Shown one piece after another: positions 12,765 through 23,784 of a stretch of DNA of 64,000 bases. The stretch's first letter is position 1; each line of letters opens with the position of its first letter. The position numbers and the translations under genes are program-made. The notes under the pieces were generated by a model. That model ran no database searches, was not told the origin of the DNA, and was given only the letters and a program-made list of their open reading frames with translations. This stretch comes from Wyeomyia smithii. Lineage: Eukaryota; Arthropoda; Insecta; Diptera; Culicidae. The DNA is taken from contig NC_073696.1 of the NCBI RefSeq assembly GCF_029784165.1, positions 6,448,001 through 6,512,000 of the forward strand. Direction: 5' to 3'.

Positions 12765-13075
12765 AGCAAAGCAAAGTCTGGGTGCTACATCCCGTATCGG
12801 AACTTGACCTTCTGTTTATTTTACACAGACTTCGCAGCCAATTGACTCTCTGAAGATATTTTAATTGTTAGCTTAAGGTTCCACCATTTGGGCACCTGCC
12901 TGCCTGTTGGTGAATATACCGAATATAAATTTAAATTAAACTGCTTAATGCACAGGACAATTGCGGGGCTAGCGCTATGATCCTACTGACACCAACAGTC
13001 TTTCCCGAGTCGGGACTCTAACCTACGATGACTGGCTTGTTAGGCCAGCATCGTACCTCAAGACCAGCTGAAAGG
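12765..13075 (-). mobile_element. Feilai-like tRNA-derived SINE
   Basis: Read on the minus strand, the head near 13070 gives GTCTTGAGGTACGATGC (A-box region), then GGTTAGAGTCCCGAC (B box), a mosquito SINE organisation resembling Feilai. The 3' end at about 12770 finishes in short CTTTG repeats. It lies inside the minisatellite. The name Feilai is by resemblance only. Confidence 0.65.
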
Positions 13076-13615
13076 CTAATTTAAGAACCATTTTACAATT
13101 ATTTTGGAGTCATTTCCGAATCATTAAGGAAACATTTTGGAATCATTTGAAAATCTGGTTAGGATCACTTCAGAATCATTATAGAATCTTCTAAGAAGCA
13201 GTTCAGAATCATTCGAAAATCATTTTCAAATCAGTTTGGAATTATTTTTAATCATTTTTAATTATTCTAGAGTCATTTTAGGAACAGTTTAAAACATTTT
13301 GAAATGTTGTTGGAGTCACTGTAGAATCATTTTTTAATCTTATTGGAGTAAATTAAGAATACAGTTAGAATTACATTAGATCCCTTCAGGAATCATTCTA
13401 GAATCACTTTGAATTTATTTTGGAATCGTTTCGAAATCATTCTAAAATCATTTTGAAATCAAATGAGAATTGGTTGAGAATCTTGTTGATGTCTCATTAG
13501 AATCATTTTAGTATCACTTCAGATTTCAGTTGGGAATCTGGTTGGAGTCATTGTCGAATTATTTTAGAATCATTCAAGAACCACTTCAAAATTATTCTGG
13601 AATTATTCTGTTCCG

Positions 13616-15039
13616 TCGAGTGAAGAGCATGGTAAACATACAGAAAAAACATAGCGGCTGGTTTTTATTTTTATCAAAAACGCCGCGAAGCACTTGCAAC
13701 TGCTTCGTGGAGCTGCAAGTGCACCGCAGAGCACGATTTTTGAACCTGATTTTTGTTATTTATTAAAACTTCTTTCAGATAAATTGAAGTCAAAATAAAG
13801 AAAAATAGTTGAAACCTCACATATTTATACGTGGCTCCAACAGCCTTTCTAGGGTATGTTGGTTTAAATCAGATTCCGTGTAAAATTTCGCAATTCACTC
13901 AGGTGCCACAATAGCATTCTATTGTCTGTTCGTTTCAATCGGTCTCAATTAGGGAAGTCGAAAAACATTGTGCTCTTTTGAAATAAACCACACGCACTCC
14001 TATCAGCCCTCTTGATGTCTGTTAGTTTAAACCGGTATCAAATATGGATAAGCTATTTGTGCTTTTCTATGTAAAGCTAGCATTTTTATATATTTCAAGG
14101 TTCGACTGTTAGAATCTAAGCTAAAAATATTTCAGCTGACTTTGAACATGTTTGTAGTTTCGTGAGTTTTCGTTGTAATTTTAAATTTTTGAATCTTACT
14201 TAAGATTTCTTCGAATCCATCTTTTCCCTTTCGTAAGTATTCATAGGAAACTTGGAAGCCCCCCCCCCCCTCTTCCCATTAACCATTAAGTATTTTGTGG
14301 ATGAGCCGTAAGCTAATAATTAGCTCTCAATGTACATTGGCCAGTTGCTTACGTTTTAGCGTGTTACGTGTTTTAACAAAGTCCAGATGCCTCGTCTGCC
14401 TTGCTTTTGTCCCGTTATGTCCTTACAAAGTCTACCGCTACATCATCCCCCCGAAAAGAGAATGATGTAACGTAGGGAACTTTCCCATTGGATACAAAAT
14501 TGAATAAAATTAAGAAAAACTATTCGTTATAAGTTGTCAACAATACTTTGCAGATTGTAATGAATATTTCTCAATTATTTTGCTGATTTCACCCAACGTT
14601 GAACCATACTGTACATTCGCGACGGAATGGTATGTTTTTGAGCTCAGTAGGTAGCAGATTCCAAAAAACAGTACCTGCGAAACGAACACAACAATTGTTC
14701 AAGATACGAACAACACAGTGCAATACGCAACTTTTCCAAAGCTAGAACTAAAGCATTTAAATTTTAATTTTGTAATTCTGAAGTGCAGCGCATTAATTCA
14801 GCAAAGACTGCGTATTCTTGGAAAAGGAATCCTCACGCCTAACGAGATATGGTCTGCTGAACTAATGAAGGTAAGGAACTTCATCAAAGAAGTCATACCT
14901 TCTTGGGGTGAAATGCAAAGTCTGGGTGCGACTATCACTGATACCCATAGTGATGGAACGAACTGACAGTGCATCAAAATTAACGCGGAGTATACCACAA
15001 TATAACTAACTAATGGTAGCAGTGGTCATAGGCTCCTAC
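13616..15039. other. Intron 1 sequence, no gene recognised
   Basis: Contains a short hairpin (GCACTTGCA..TGCAAGTGC, about 13689-13721) and a C run near 14262. At about 14995-15036, ACTAATGGTAGCAGTGG.. with an A tail recurs at 36117-36160 and resembles the tails of the SINEs here. No coding exon is seen. Confidence 0.4.
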
Positions 15040-16118
15040 AGGAAAAAAAATGAAAAAAATCAAAGGAGGGTTGTGAGCAAAGCCACGACCGCAAGGATGA
15101 AGTAGAATATTTTCACAAGAAAGAAAATCCGGCTGCTTGCGTGTCAGTCATTTTTTAATTGGTTGTTCAATTCAATGTCGGATAAGATACCGATCACATC
15201 TTGACGTTATCACTGACAGTGAGAATAAAGTATTCCTTATGATAAAATAAACAGTAAAAAGCTGATTTAACACTCAAAACTAGACAGCTCATGTGTTGTC
15301 AAAATGAGTCAACTTTTCATTGAATGCATTTACTAGTGCCCGCTATCGCACAGAGACTGCATTTCACTAAAGTGCCTCACTGCATCAGCTGCTATCGATG
15401 CTAAACCCGCTGCAACTGCTACGCTATCCGTAGCCATGCCAATGTTTTGGACGCTATACGCTGCTATTGGTATCCGCTGTCCCTGCATCAGCTGGCCCAG
15501 CTGCTATCGATGCTGAGATCCGCAGCAACTAGTGCACTATCCATTGCTATGCCACAGCTGTGGCCGCTATCCGCCTGGTATCCACTGCACTGCTACTACT
15601 ACTGCTAAGGGAAGACTGCTGTTGTCGCTGTCTAGAACTATCATGAGCGGCTTCGACTGAATCAGGCTCTTATACAAGGATGGAAAACCTATCGATAGTA
15701 GTAGGAAATCATCGAAAACTATCGAGCCATAATTCCCATCCTTACTCTTATACAGACAAATAGCAAATTTAAAATGGCAAGGTCTATGATTCTGTCGACC
15801 GTGCTTGGGAAGCAATCATATTAACTACTAATCAGATCAGTCAAATTTCGCGCTTCAACAAGGATTGACCATTCTCAATAATATAGTTGCTTGTTATGAT
15901 TTGGACTTAATAATTTTTGAATTTTGATTATGCGAAAAATTATTTTTATGCTGGTAATGAAAGCTTTTCGGATGTGCTCATGACTGAAGGAAAAGATAAT
16001 TCAGTACGTTCTGAGACACGGAGATGAAACAAAATATATATATATATCTGTTCCAAATTTTTTGAAAGTGTAAATTGATTTAAGAGAAAATATTAACTCT
16101 TCAATTAGGGTTTTTATT

Positions 16119-16136
16119 TCATCCTGAAAAGGACAA
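16119..16136 (-). terminator. Histone-type 3' stem-loop
   Basis: On the minus strand TGTCCT-TTTC-AGGATG forms a 6-bp stem (two G-T pairs at the base) with a TTTC loop, preceded by CAAAT. This fits the stem-loop that ends replication-dependent histone mRNAs: a CT..AG loop-closing region and a four-base pyrimidine-rich loop. The following TTGAAGAGTTAATATTTTC is shared with 24668-24690. Confidence 0.55.
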
Positions 16137-16587
16137 TTTGTTGTTGATAAGATGCCAATCACATCTTTGCGTTATCACTGGCAGTGCAAATAAAGTATTC
16201 CTTGGGGGAAAATAAACACTGAAAAGCTTTCCAGAACGTTGGATGCATTTGCTAGTGTGCCTGCTATCGCTCAGAGACAGCATTTCACTAAAAAGCCACA
16301 CTGCATCAGCTGACCCTGCTTATATAGATGCTGAGACCAACGTCAACCGCTGCGCTATCCCCGTTGCCACAGTAGTGGACGCTTCCGTTGCCATTGGTAT
16401 CCGCTGCCCTGCATCACCTGGTCCTGCTATCGATGCTGAGCCGCACTCCGCTATCCGTTGCCATACCACAGCTGTGGCCGTTATCCGGTGCACTGCTACT
16501 GCTGCTGTATCCACTGCTGCTGCTAAGGGAGGACTGCTCCTGTTGCAGTCTAGAGTTATAATGAGCGACTTCGAGTCAAACAGGCTC

Positions 16588-16680
16588 TTATATAGGCCAA
16601 ATTGCACATTTTAAATGGCAAGGTCTATGGTTCTGTTGACCGTGCTTAGGAAGCAATCATATAACGACCAATCAGAGGCC
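16588..16680 (-). promoter_or_regulatory. Histone-like promoter (CCAAT and TATATAAG)
   Basis: Reading the minus strand, CTGATTGGTCG (inverted CCAAT, near 16670) is followed about 75 bp later by GGCCTATATAAGAGCC (near 16585-16600). The same pair occurs on the plus strand at 24503-24588. CCAAT plus TATA is common in insect histone promoters. Activity cannot be judged here. Confidence 0.5.
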
Positions 16681-16955
16681 GAATTTTTCGTTTTGACAAG
16701 GCTTGACGATTTGCAATAGTACAATAGTTTGAATGATAAAATTACAATTATCTGCATTTGGGAAGAATCTTAGAAGATTTTCCAATCTATTGCTGCAAGA
16801 ACGAAGGAAATCCATCGAATACTAACTGATTTATTAGCATTTGAAATTGGACATATTTTTCACTTTTTTCGGTTTTAGATTTTCATTTCACATCCCTATG
16901 TAGCCGAACTTCCTGAGAGAAGTATTCTACTTCAAAAAAATCTAAAGGCCATCCA

Positions 16956-17896
16956 CCTCAGATTTGCATCTGCATCACACAATTAGGAAATAGCAAATCA
17001 CATGTGTTAATTTCCGCGCAAGCGACCAAAAGTGATTTCATTCTTAACTTCCCGCCTTTGGTGCCGTCTTCGCTGGCCCGCAACTCAGCGAAGCTGTAGA
17101 AATGGTACCAACTGCCCTATTCACTTTGTGCCTTGAACGTATACATAATGAAAGATTGAACGAAATAAACGAGCGCTGCCATAGCGAATGACCGCCACCT
17201 AGGAACTAAAAAAATGTTCAATTCCACTTTGACTGCTCTTTCTCCGGGCGATCGCTGTACTATGCCGAGCAGACAAGTTGACTGCGGAAGGCGATCGCAT
17301 TCGTGTTTTAACAGTCAACTTGCGATCCTTTACAAAGCACTGGGTAAATGATGTCCTAGAGCGTTTATTTGTTGCATGCTTAGCTTTTTGTGACTTATCT
17401 ACCCACCCCTCCGACGATAATAGGACAAACCAGACGATAAAAGAGCCGATACCTTATATGATTATTTTTGTCCTTAAAAGAACTTGGCTGCTCTGCCGCT
17501 TATGTCCTCGATGCAACTTTAAGTTTGTTGACGGTTGAAAAGTTGACGGAAAACTAATGTACTTCGAGCGCAATATTCGTCTTTATACCTAAAGAAACAA
17601 CGCGCACCGCAGCCCAACTCTTTTTTGACATTTTTCATAATACCGTGTCTGTGGCCCCGCTCACTTGTCGCGTTAGTCTCCGTAGGTATTCAATAAGATC
17701 GTACGGGCTTCGTCCACTGACTTTCGCGCGATTCAAGTGCATATTTTAAACTCGGTTCCAGTTCACATTTATTCTTCGGGTTTCTCGAGATTACGTTTCT
17801 ACCACGTGGATGGTAACAGTTCTAACAGGTAACAGGATGGTAACAGGATGGGACAGTTCTAAGGCAGCTAACACTACGACCAGTACCCGTAAATTA
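16956..17896. other. Decayed region next to the H2A relic
   Basis: No intact gene. A plus-strand frame at 17278-17538 contains WVNDVLERL, loosely like the H2B helix region VNDIFERI, but the surrounding residues do not fit well. The A-rich start (16905-16950) contains the palindrome GAAGTATTCTACTTC, which recurs at the ends of the related repeat at 24.2-25.2 kb. Confidence 0.35.
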
Positions 17897-18130
17897 TGTG
17901 GGTTGGTACAGAAGTACCTATCGATCTGGTGGCTGCAAAGTACTTTGCTGCGGAAGTGGTAAATTTGGCGAGGAACGCTGCTAGAGACAATAGAACGACA
18001 ATCATCCTGCAAGTAGCAATCCACATTGACGAGAAACTGAACAAGCTAATATCCGGCGCCCAGGGAAATGATCTTACGAATATCCAAGCTCTGCTTTCGA
18101 GGAAAACAGGAAAAAAAAGCATTCGATAGA
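17897..18130 (+). pseudogene. Histone H2A pseudogene
   Basis: The frame reads AAEVVNLARNAARDN, then VAIHIDEKLNKLISG, then NIQALLSRKTGKK. These match in order the second half of canonical H2A: alpha-2/alpha-3, the docking region and the C-terminal tail. The RIIPRHLQ segment between NAARDN and the next helix is shortened, and the N-terminal half (basic tail and alpha-1) is absent or unrecognisable upstream. It is therefore a truncated, diverged copy without function as a core histone. The NAARDN type points to canonical H2A rather than H2A.V. Finding it inside a kinase intron implies transposition or duplication of histone-cluster DNA. Confidence 0.8.
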
Positions 18131-18743
18131 TTCTGAGCTTTGTAGAAAATTCGCCCGACGGTTCTTTAAGGGACGATCACTTGCTTTCAATTGGAGCACT
18201 TATTGAGTTTTTCACATTGATATTGTAAAAGCGTTTATTTGCGATGTTTGTTTGCAAATAGAGCAATTTAGAAAAAGTTACATTAGCTATTCAATTGAGC
18301 GTTGCTTGATTTAAACCAATAATAGCAGATTTTATGTCCAGGGATATATGACTCATTAATGAAACACTCTCAAGAAAGCATTTATTATTAAAAATCAAAC
18401 AAAAAATTGTGTTCTATAATAGCTTATTATGCTGTAGTTCTGCCGCAATCCGTTTGATAGCAGCTTCACAAGCTATAAATCAACTACATTGTTTGTTGGG
18501 AAGTGCGCGTATTCTGCGTCAGTTCTGAAGTCGTGTTTTGGATACAACCTCCTACTATAATTTCGTGAAGACGAAGCTTTTGAGCCTGCTAAACGAAATT
18601 CAAAGATCAAATTTTTCCCATTTATTTAATTGGCACCCCAATAAACAGTAATACAGAAATATAAATATAAAACGAAAATAAAAGACACAAGGGATCCTCC
18701 TATAAAATTAATCAGAGAGTAAGTTTAGCCTTCATTTTTTTTG
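18131..18743. other. AT-rich spacer between histone relics
   Basis: AT-rich sequence with no open frame of note. No promoter pair or stem-loop like those nearby was found. Confidence 0.35.
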
Positions 18744-18815
18744 CTGTTACCAGGACAGCTGGCCAAGTACGCTGGGTCCGAAGCTAAAGCTATTACGAAC
18801 TGCAGTAGCTCAAAG
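18744..18815 (+). pseudogene. Histone H2B C-terminal relic
   Basis: These 24 codons read LLPGQLAKYAGSEAKAITN followed by CSSSK, which aligns without a gap to the C-terminal helix of H2B ([20 protein letters not shown] and the YTSSK end). The sequence upstream in this frame does not look like H2B, so only the 3' end survives. It lies about 600 bp downstream of the H2A relic on the same strand, which supports a decayed histone cluster. Confidence 0.7.
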
Positions 18816-19234
18816 CAAATTTTTCCGTTCCTCTTGCCGAGCATAAAAATACAATTGTTCCTTCTTAAGACCACAAACACAGGCAGAATCCTATGACCGT
18901 ACATACATGGCAGAGTTTTTGCAAAAGGCGGAAATATGAATGGCCGAATTTCGAAGGGCACGAAAGGCAGAAGCACTGGAAGCATAACCTGACTCACAAC
19001 AGTCAAGTACGTGATGGAAAATTGGTGCGAATTGGTTGGTAACCAGACTTAATAACTGGTCGCAGCAATGACCAGATTTGGCGGGAAGTGCAAATCGAGC
19101 CTAATTATTAGATTCGAAACGCGCAAACTGGTTTGGCTTAGGTCCTCAAAACTTTCACGGCGTCGCGGAGAGTAATTTTTCGATGTTAGGTATTACTTAC
19201 ACCAGTTTCAACGGCTTGTTACATATAATTAACA

Positions 19235-19470
19235 TAACACAATTCATGCGGCGAAGACGCCTAATCGAGGGCAAAGAACCGAAGCAGCACGCAGCCGCCG
19301 TGGTTTCCGCAGTCTGAGCCGGCCACCGACCCGCCGTTGGGAACGGCGGCCTCTCGCATACAAACGACTAATCTACTGGATATCTAGGATTATTCAAACA
19401 GGTTTTCTTTTCCTCAGTTCAGTCCGAACGAGCGGTAGCGAGTAGGGACAACACACACTTGGACAAGAGA
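19235..19470. repeat. Dispersed repeat shared (inverted) with 41795-42030
   Basis: GCGGCGAAGACGC..AATCGAGGGCAA, CCGTGGTTTCCGCAGTC and GTCCGAACGAGCGGTAGCGAG occur here and, as reverse complement and in the same relative order, in the loop of the element at 41551-42387. The family is not recognised. It is GC-rich compared with its surroundings and has no convincing open frame. Confidence 0.65.
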
Positions 19471-19549
19471 GTCAGCCAAAGGCCGCGTGTGTGTGTGTGT
19501 TATTAAAGGGCAAATAGATGACACAATGTTAGTAAAGTACATAGCCAAA

Positions 19550-19690
19550 ATCGAATCTGCCATTTTGTGATTCTGCCATTCGTGCTCTTTGTGATTCTGC
19601 CTTATGAAATATTTTGCCTTTCGCAATTCTACTTTTCATGATTCTGCCTTCCGTGATTCCACCTTTTGATTTTCAGCCTTTCGTAGGAGA
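19550..19690. repeat. 15-bp-type minisatellite (TGATTCTGCCTTTCG)
   Basis: About eight diverged units of GTGATTCTGCCTTTC follow one another, for example TTGTGATTCTGCCATTC, TTTGTGATTCTGCCTTA and CATGATTCTGCCTTCC. A GT dinucleotide run lies just left (19486-19500). Confidence 0.7.
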
Positions 19691-19930
19691 CCCCTAGGCG
19701 ACAAGAAGCTCCAGAAGAGGAAGACAAAGAGAAAAGTGGCTACATTGCCGCATGCGCTTGCCCGGGAGGTCGGTGCAACCTGCCAGCCAGTGACAAAGTA
19801 CCTGGCGAACAAGGGCATACATTTCAGGAAGCGGCAGTTCCATTCACTGACTCGGAAGGCAGGCAATGACGCAGCGGTAGCGGCTGAATGTGATGGTCAA
19901 GTCGATTTTCCAGGCGAATTGCGACTATAA
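19691..19930 (+). pseudogene. Possible transposase helix-turn-helix relic
   Basis: The plus-strand frame reads ALAREVGATCQPVTKYLANK then GIHFRKRQFHSLTRKAG. The spacing of LA..VG....V.KYL...GI..RKRQ resembles the N-terminal DNA-binding region of IS630/Tc1/mariner-type transposases. No catalytic D,D motif follows before the stop. The assignment is tentative; it could be chance similarity in a short frame. Confidence 0.35.
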
Positions 19931-20099
19931 TTTCTTCTAACAATTTTGTCGCGAAAACTGAGGATGAATTGAAAAAAAAAAAACTGCAAAACATGCCTTC
20001 ACGCATGTTTTCGTGCGCCATGGCGAATGTTCTGATCAATTGCCGGAAGGTTAAACTACCAGAAAGGGTGGAAGATCAGAACCAACGCTAGCAAATCAC

Positions 20100-20384
20100 A
20101 AAGACGATGTGAAATATCCTGATATTAGATCGAAAGCTGGAATTTGCAGCAGATATTAAGAATATCTCAACTAAATGCGAGCTGTCGTCGTACAAAACGG
20201 TGTTTTTAAACCATCAACGACGTATGCTTTTCCTGCCTGGTATGACTGCGATGTGTCTCGCAGAAAAAAACTTCAAGTGAAACAAAACCGGCTACTGAAA
20301 ATGATGCTGAGTTCGGACCCACTTAACTCAACAGAGTATGTTCATTTAGCAACAAACATGGAAGAGTTCGACGAGTGGTTTTAA
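20100..20384 (+). pseudogene. Jockey-clade reverse transcriptase C-terminal relic
   Basis: Near 20120 one frame gives LDRKLEFAADIKN. The frame from 20175 gives TTYAFPAWYDCDVSRRKKLQ, then VKQNRLLKMMLSSDP and STEYVHLATNMEEFDEW. This is the typical end of a Jockey-like RT (Y..P.W......KKLQ..QN..LKM.L......T..VH), followed by the tail. The pieces are out of frame with each other and the RT core is missing, so it is a dead fragment. Confidence 0.7.
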
Positions 20385-22274
20385 CGAATAATTCAAAGCT
20401 TCGGAGCGAATGTGCTACCTCACCGTACCCATTGTTGGGGCGCTTGGTGGCCTAAAACTGACATTTAGATATCCACCAAGCATTTTTGCGATAAACGAGT
20501 TTTTTTTTTCAAATTTTGTTCTTTACTAAAAGCTAGCCACCAGAACCAAATTAGTTTGGTCCTTCGAATAACCAAGTTGTTGAAAGTTTATCAATATCTC
20601 AGCCATGTACTCTATTAACACAAACTATGTTAAACCAAATTAAAGAAACATAAATTGAATGGAATTGAAATAAATTTCGAGAATACCTGAAAAAGTATTG
20701 CTGTAAAAAAACAAATATTTTTAATATATTTTAATCTAAAATTTTGAAATAAACTTCCGATTTAATTTTAAATTTCTGCCGAAAACAGCATAGGTTAAGA
20801 ATGTTTCACGGGTAGCATAGCATAGCATAGCATAGCATATTTGATCGCCCGTGTGTTGCCCGCGATTGACCAGAATCAGCTGAAATTGCATAAAGAACCT
20901 TCAAAACGGTGCCTAGGAGTAGCAAGCCATTTTCAGTGTACAATTCCTGGTGATCGTTCTTTTCACTGGTCAATAACGTAGCTGGCCACGCCCAATGCAG
21001 ATCAATAGAGGAAGGGATATCGGGAGTGTTAGTTTAATACTTGTTGCTACTAGAGACCGAGGAATCCTCTGCATCATCCACAAGTATCAAAGGAAGGAAT
21101 TAGTATTAGTGGAAAGGAATTGATCTGGATCCATCGAGGTTGATGGTGCGATCTTTCCTACACAAATTCTCGCACGATATGGTTACTTCTCGGTCTCTGG
21201 GCAACCGGCCACCAGGAGACGATATAAATAGAACCACGTCACGATCACTGCATCGGCATACAGGAGAATTTAAGTTTCTAGTTATCTTCGGCAACCTACC
21301 AATCGTTAACAGTCTGTATCACACTAAACTTCGCGTTTTATCCCGTGAACTTTTTTAATTTACCTTGAAACGAATGGTTTTCGTAAAACGCAACAACCGC
21401 ACGCCAAACGCAAACTAAGCAAACTACTGGTACCAGTGGAAAATATCACGCCGCGTTGTTTCGTGACATGATGGATAAGCGCTCAAATAACCGATAAAGC
21501 GAGTAAAGGGGAAAAATTCTCTGACCAAAGAGCCAATACATCCGAGCATTATACGATGTAAGGTCGATGATACGTGGTCTTTGAACTTCGAAACCGATGT
21601 ATGAGGATAGTAACACTGAGCGCAGTCAAAATACCGCGCGCCAAGCCTAATGTAAAACGCGGTTACTTATGCACCATTCTTGTCTTAAGTAATAATGCGG
21701 TTCGGGGAAGAAAACCGACCAGGGTTACCGGCTAAGGATATTTACCGAAAAAGCGCAGACTTTGTAATTCGCGGAGAATTTTATATAAACTATAATACCT
21801 ACTGAGAAGAAAAACTGGCAAAGTTGCATGCCTTCAAAGCAAAAAAAAAACTTAGAAAAATGCCAATATGCATATCAAACAAAACAGAGTTCGAAGTTCA
21901 TTTACAAAATGCCAAAACAATCGCTATCAACATTATGTCGCATGGTCTATTGTTATGCCGACCAACGAGATTTTCGAAATTGATTTAAAAAAAATACTGT
22001 TCAGGTTTTGCAACATTCGTCCAAAAGCTAGTAAAATCAGAAAATTCTAACTTTATTTGCAAAATGCCAAACTGTTCACAACTGAAATGCGGTTATCATG
22101 GACGGCGTGTTGTATGTTTCCAACTTAAGTATTCGAAAAAGTGTATATGTACAAATATTTTTTTTGACCGAACTGAGCAAAGCTTTTTAACAAAATGTTA
22201 AACTAATGACAATGTGTGATCAGTGTGGACTCATGTTAGCCCGACTCACACGAATTGAACATAATCATTCAAAA
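20385..22274. other. Intron 1 sequence with a pentanucleotide tract
   Basis: A (GCATA)n tract of about five units lies at 20814-20838, next to sequence that looks like a retrotransposon or SINE tail (GATCGCCCGTGTGTTGCC). The rest is AT-rich. A short frame at 21140-21358 shows no known domain. Confidence 0.4.
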
Positions 22275-23258
22275 CAGTAGGTAACGGGGGTATTTTGGCC
22301 AGCTTTGGGAAGTGTTCGCACAGTTCATTAAAAACAAACACAATTTCTCAACATAAATACCTACTCTATTATACCATTGTTAAAAACTAAGTGTCTATTT
22401 TAATATACACCGTTCAACAATGCAATATATTTAAAAATATCCTAGAAATATCAAAATTTCTACGAAGTACTAAAAACATATTTTGGTCCACCAAATTTTT
22501 ACTTTGGCCCACCTGTATATCTACAGACGTGTATGGAAATAGTTCGGACTAATTATATTTAAGATCATCATCAGTATTTTTAGAGCAGAAATAGTGGGTT
22601 TGAGGAGAACATCCTTCTGCTATGAATTTTTGTAAATTTTAGGCATCTAAAAAGGAAATGATTTGGCTTATAGCGGTTTGACAGGCATTCTTATCTAATT
22701 TCATATCGTTAAATGTGATAAATTAAGAAGTAATTACCTGTAAATTGTCACAAGCTGCTTCTTTGTTCACGTGCAACGGCCGAACGCCAATCAAAGCGAT
22801 GTCAGAACTTGGCATGGCCAAAATATATTTGCTTCAGAAAGAGGCAAACATATTTCGGCCATGCGTTTAACCACTTTTCCAACTTTTTCCAACATGTTAG
22901 AGTATACAAACTGTTTCTATGACATGTTATTGATGTTACTACAACAACGAATTGTTTCAAAAGCATACATATTTGTTACAATAGCTTCCGGACGTTCACT
23001 TGTATATTACCGCTTCCTCTTGACTTTGGGTTGACTCAGCCATGACTTTGAATATGTATGAACTAATTCCAAAAAAACACTACCTAGAGCCAGTTTTTCG
23101 CCGAAAATTATAGTGTAGTATGATTCTTAGGTGTGTTATTCAATGTTGCATTCATAATTTTCTAATATTAATTGAGTTTATCAGATAAAATGCGTAAAAT
23201 GTTACCGGGTGGGCCAAAATATGCATGTGGGCCAAAATACCCCCGTTACCCTACACTG
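22275..23258. mobile_element. TIR transposon, about 984 bp, non-autonomous
   Basis: A perfect 21-bp inverted repeat starting GGTAACGGGGGTATTTTGG lies at 22280-22300 and 23230-23250. The outermost bases extend to CAGT at the left and ACTG at the right. A second copy of the TTTTGGCC-type word is present just inside the right end. No transposase frame is recognisable; the frame 22771-23034 has no known domain. CAGT ends fit several cut-and-paste families. No clear target duplication was found. Confidence 0.7.
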
Positions 23259-23283
23259 TTCGTTCAAAAGCTACGAAATCATA

Positions 23284-23629
23284 AATTGAATTTTAGTTTC
23301 AGGTTCATGAATCTTGAAAATAATCCTACTGCGCCCACATGCCGCCGCCGAGCAAATATTTTGAAAACACTTTCGCATCGACTTCATCACGTTTCGACTT
23401 ACACACACACGCAAGCAAACTTCAATCGGGGACATCTCAAGCAACCATCATCTCTCTTCACACTTCACACGCAGCCATCACAAATGTATAGAATGTATTA
23501 ATCATCAATAAAAGCAATATTATGACAAATATATTTTTGGTAATTTTGGTACTTATCTGGCCAATTGGTTGCTCAATACAGTGATTCCCGTAAAAGGAAA
23601 TCACCGCACTGTCGTGATATAAAATCAAA
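23284..23629 (+). repeat. 346-bp repeat, right copy (partner at 1-346)
   Basis: Identical by eye to the first 346 bases of the window. It begins 25 bp after the right end of the TIR element at 22275-23258, and a frame reads through the junction, so the repeat may be part of that transposon's original neighbourhood or a separate family. Confidence 0.8.
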
Positions 23630-23784
23630 GCTCTACTGATGGCTGTACATTAACCTACAGCCGAGCGAATCGGTTCGCGACGCTTTTCGCGTCTATTATG
23701 GCAGAGGCCTAATAGGAAAGTTGTATCATTTTGTTTAGAAAAATATTATTTTCGGTAATATTACAGAGATGCGATTGCGTAAAT

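Larger units (their letters stand above)
10465..13615. repeat. Degenerate 11-bp minisatellite (AGAATCATTTT-like)
   Basis: Much of this stretch is built from diverged units of about 11 bp with consensus NGAATCATTTY. For example, around 11690-11760 successive units read GGAATCATTCT, AGAATTATTTT, GGAATCATTTC, AGAATCATTTA. The array is interrupted by a SINE (10525-11241), a retrotransposon tail (11815-11960), a hAT MITE (12131-12427) and a second SINE (about 12765-13075). A short related patch recurs at 25505-25570. Confidence 0.75.
15040..16955 (-). repeat. Two histone-like promoter/3'-end units in tandem, bodies non-coding
   Basis: Two related units (about 15180-15840 and 16120-16690) are read on the minus strand. 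Each has the word GCTTCC..AAGCACGGTC and a TATA-type motif (TATATAAGAGCC at 16590, TATAAGAG in the other unit). The right unit also has CTGATTGG, an inverted CCAAT box, and ends in a histone-type stem-loop at 16119-16136. The bodies are GC-richer with GCTATC/GCTGC-type imperfect repeats, but I cannot find a histone frame in them. An inverted, shorter relative lies at 24250-25215. Nearby H2A and H2B relics suggest descent from a histone cluster. Confidence 0.5.

Noticed and set aside
15567..16614. Alanine-rich histone H1-like protein in the GCTGCTATC region
   Set aside because: The Ala-rich frame has no lysines or winged-helix sequence, and the histone-like promoter points to the other strand.
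17278..17538. H2B core relic (WVNDVLERL)
   Set aside because: Only a short similarity; neighbouring residues do not continue the H2B pattern, and the position does not agree with the H2B tail at 18744.
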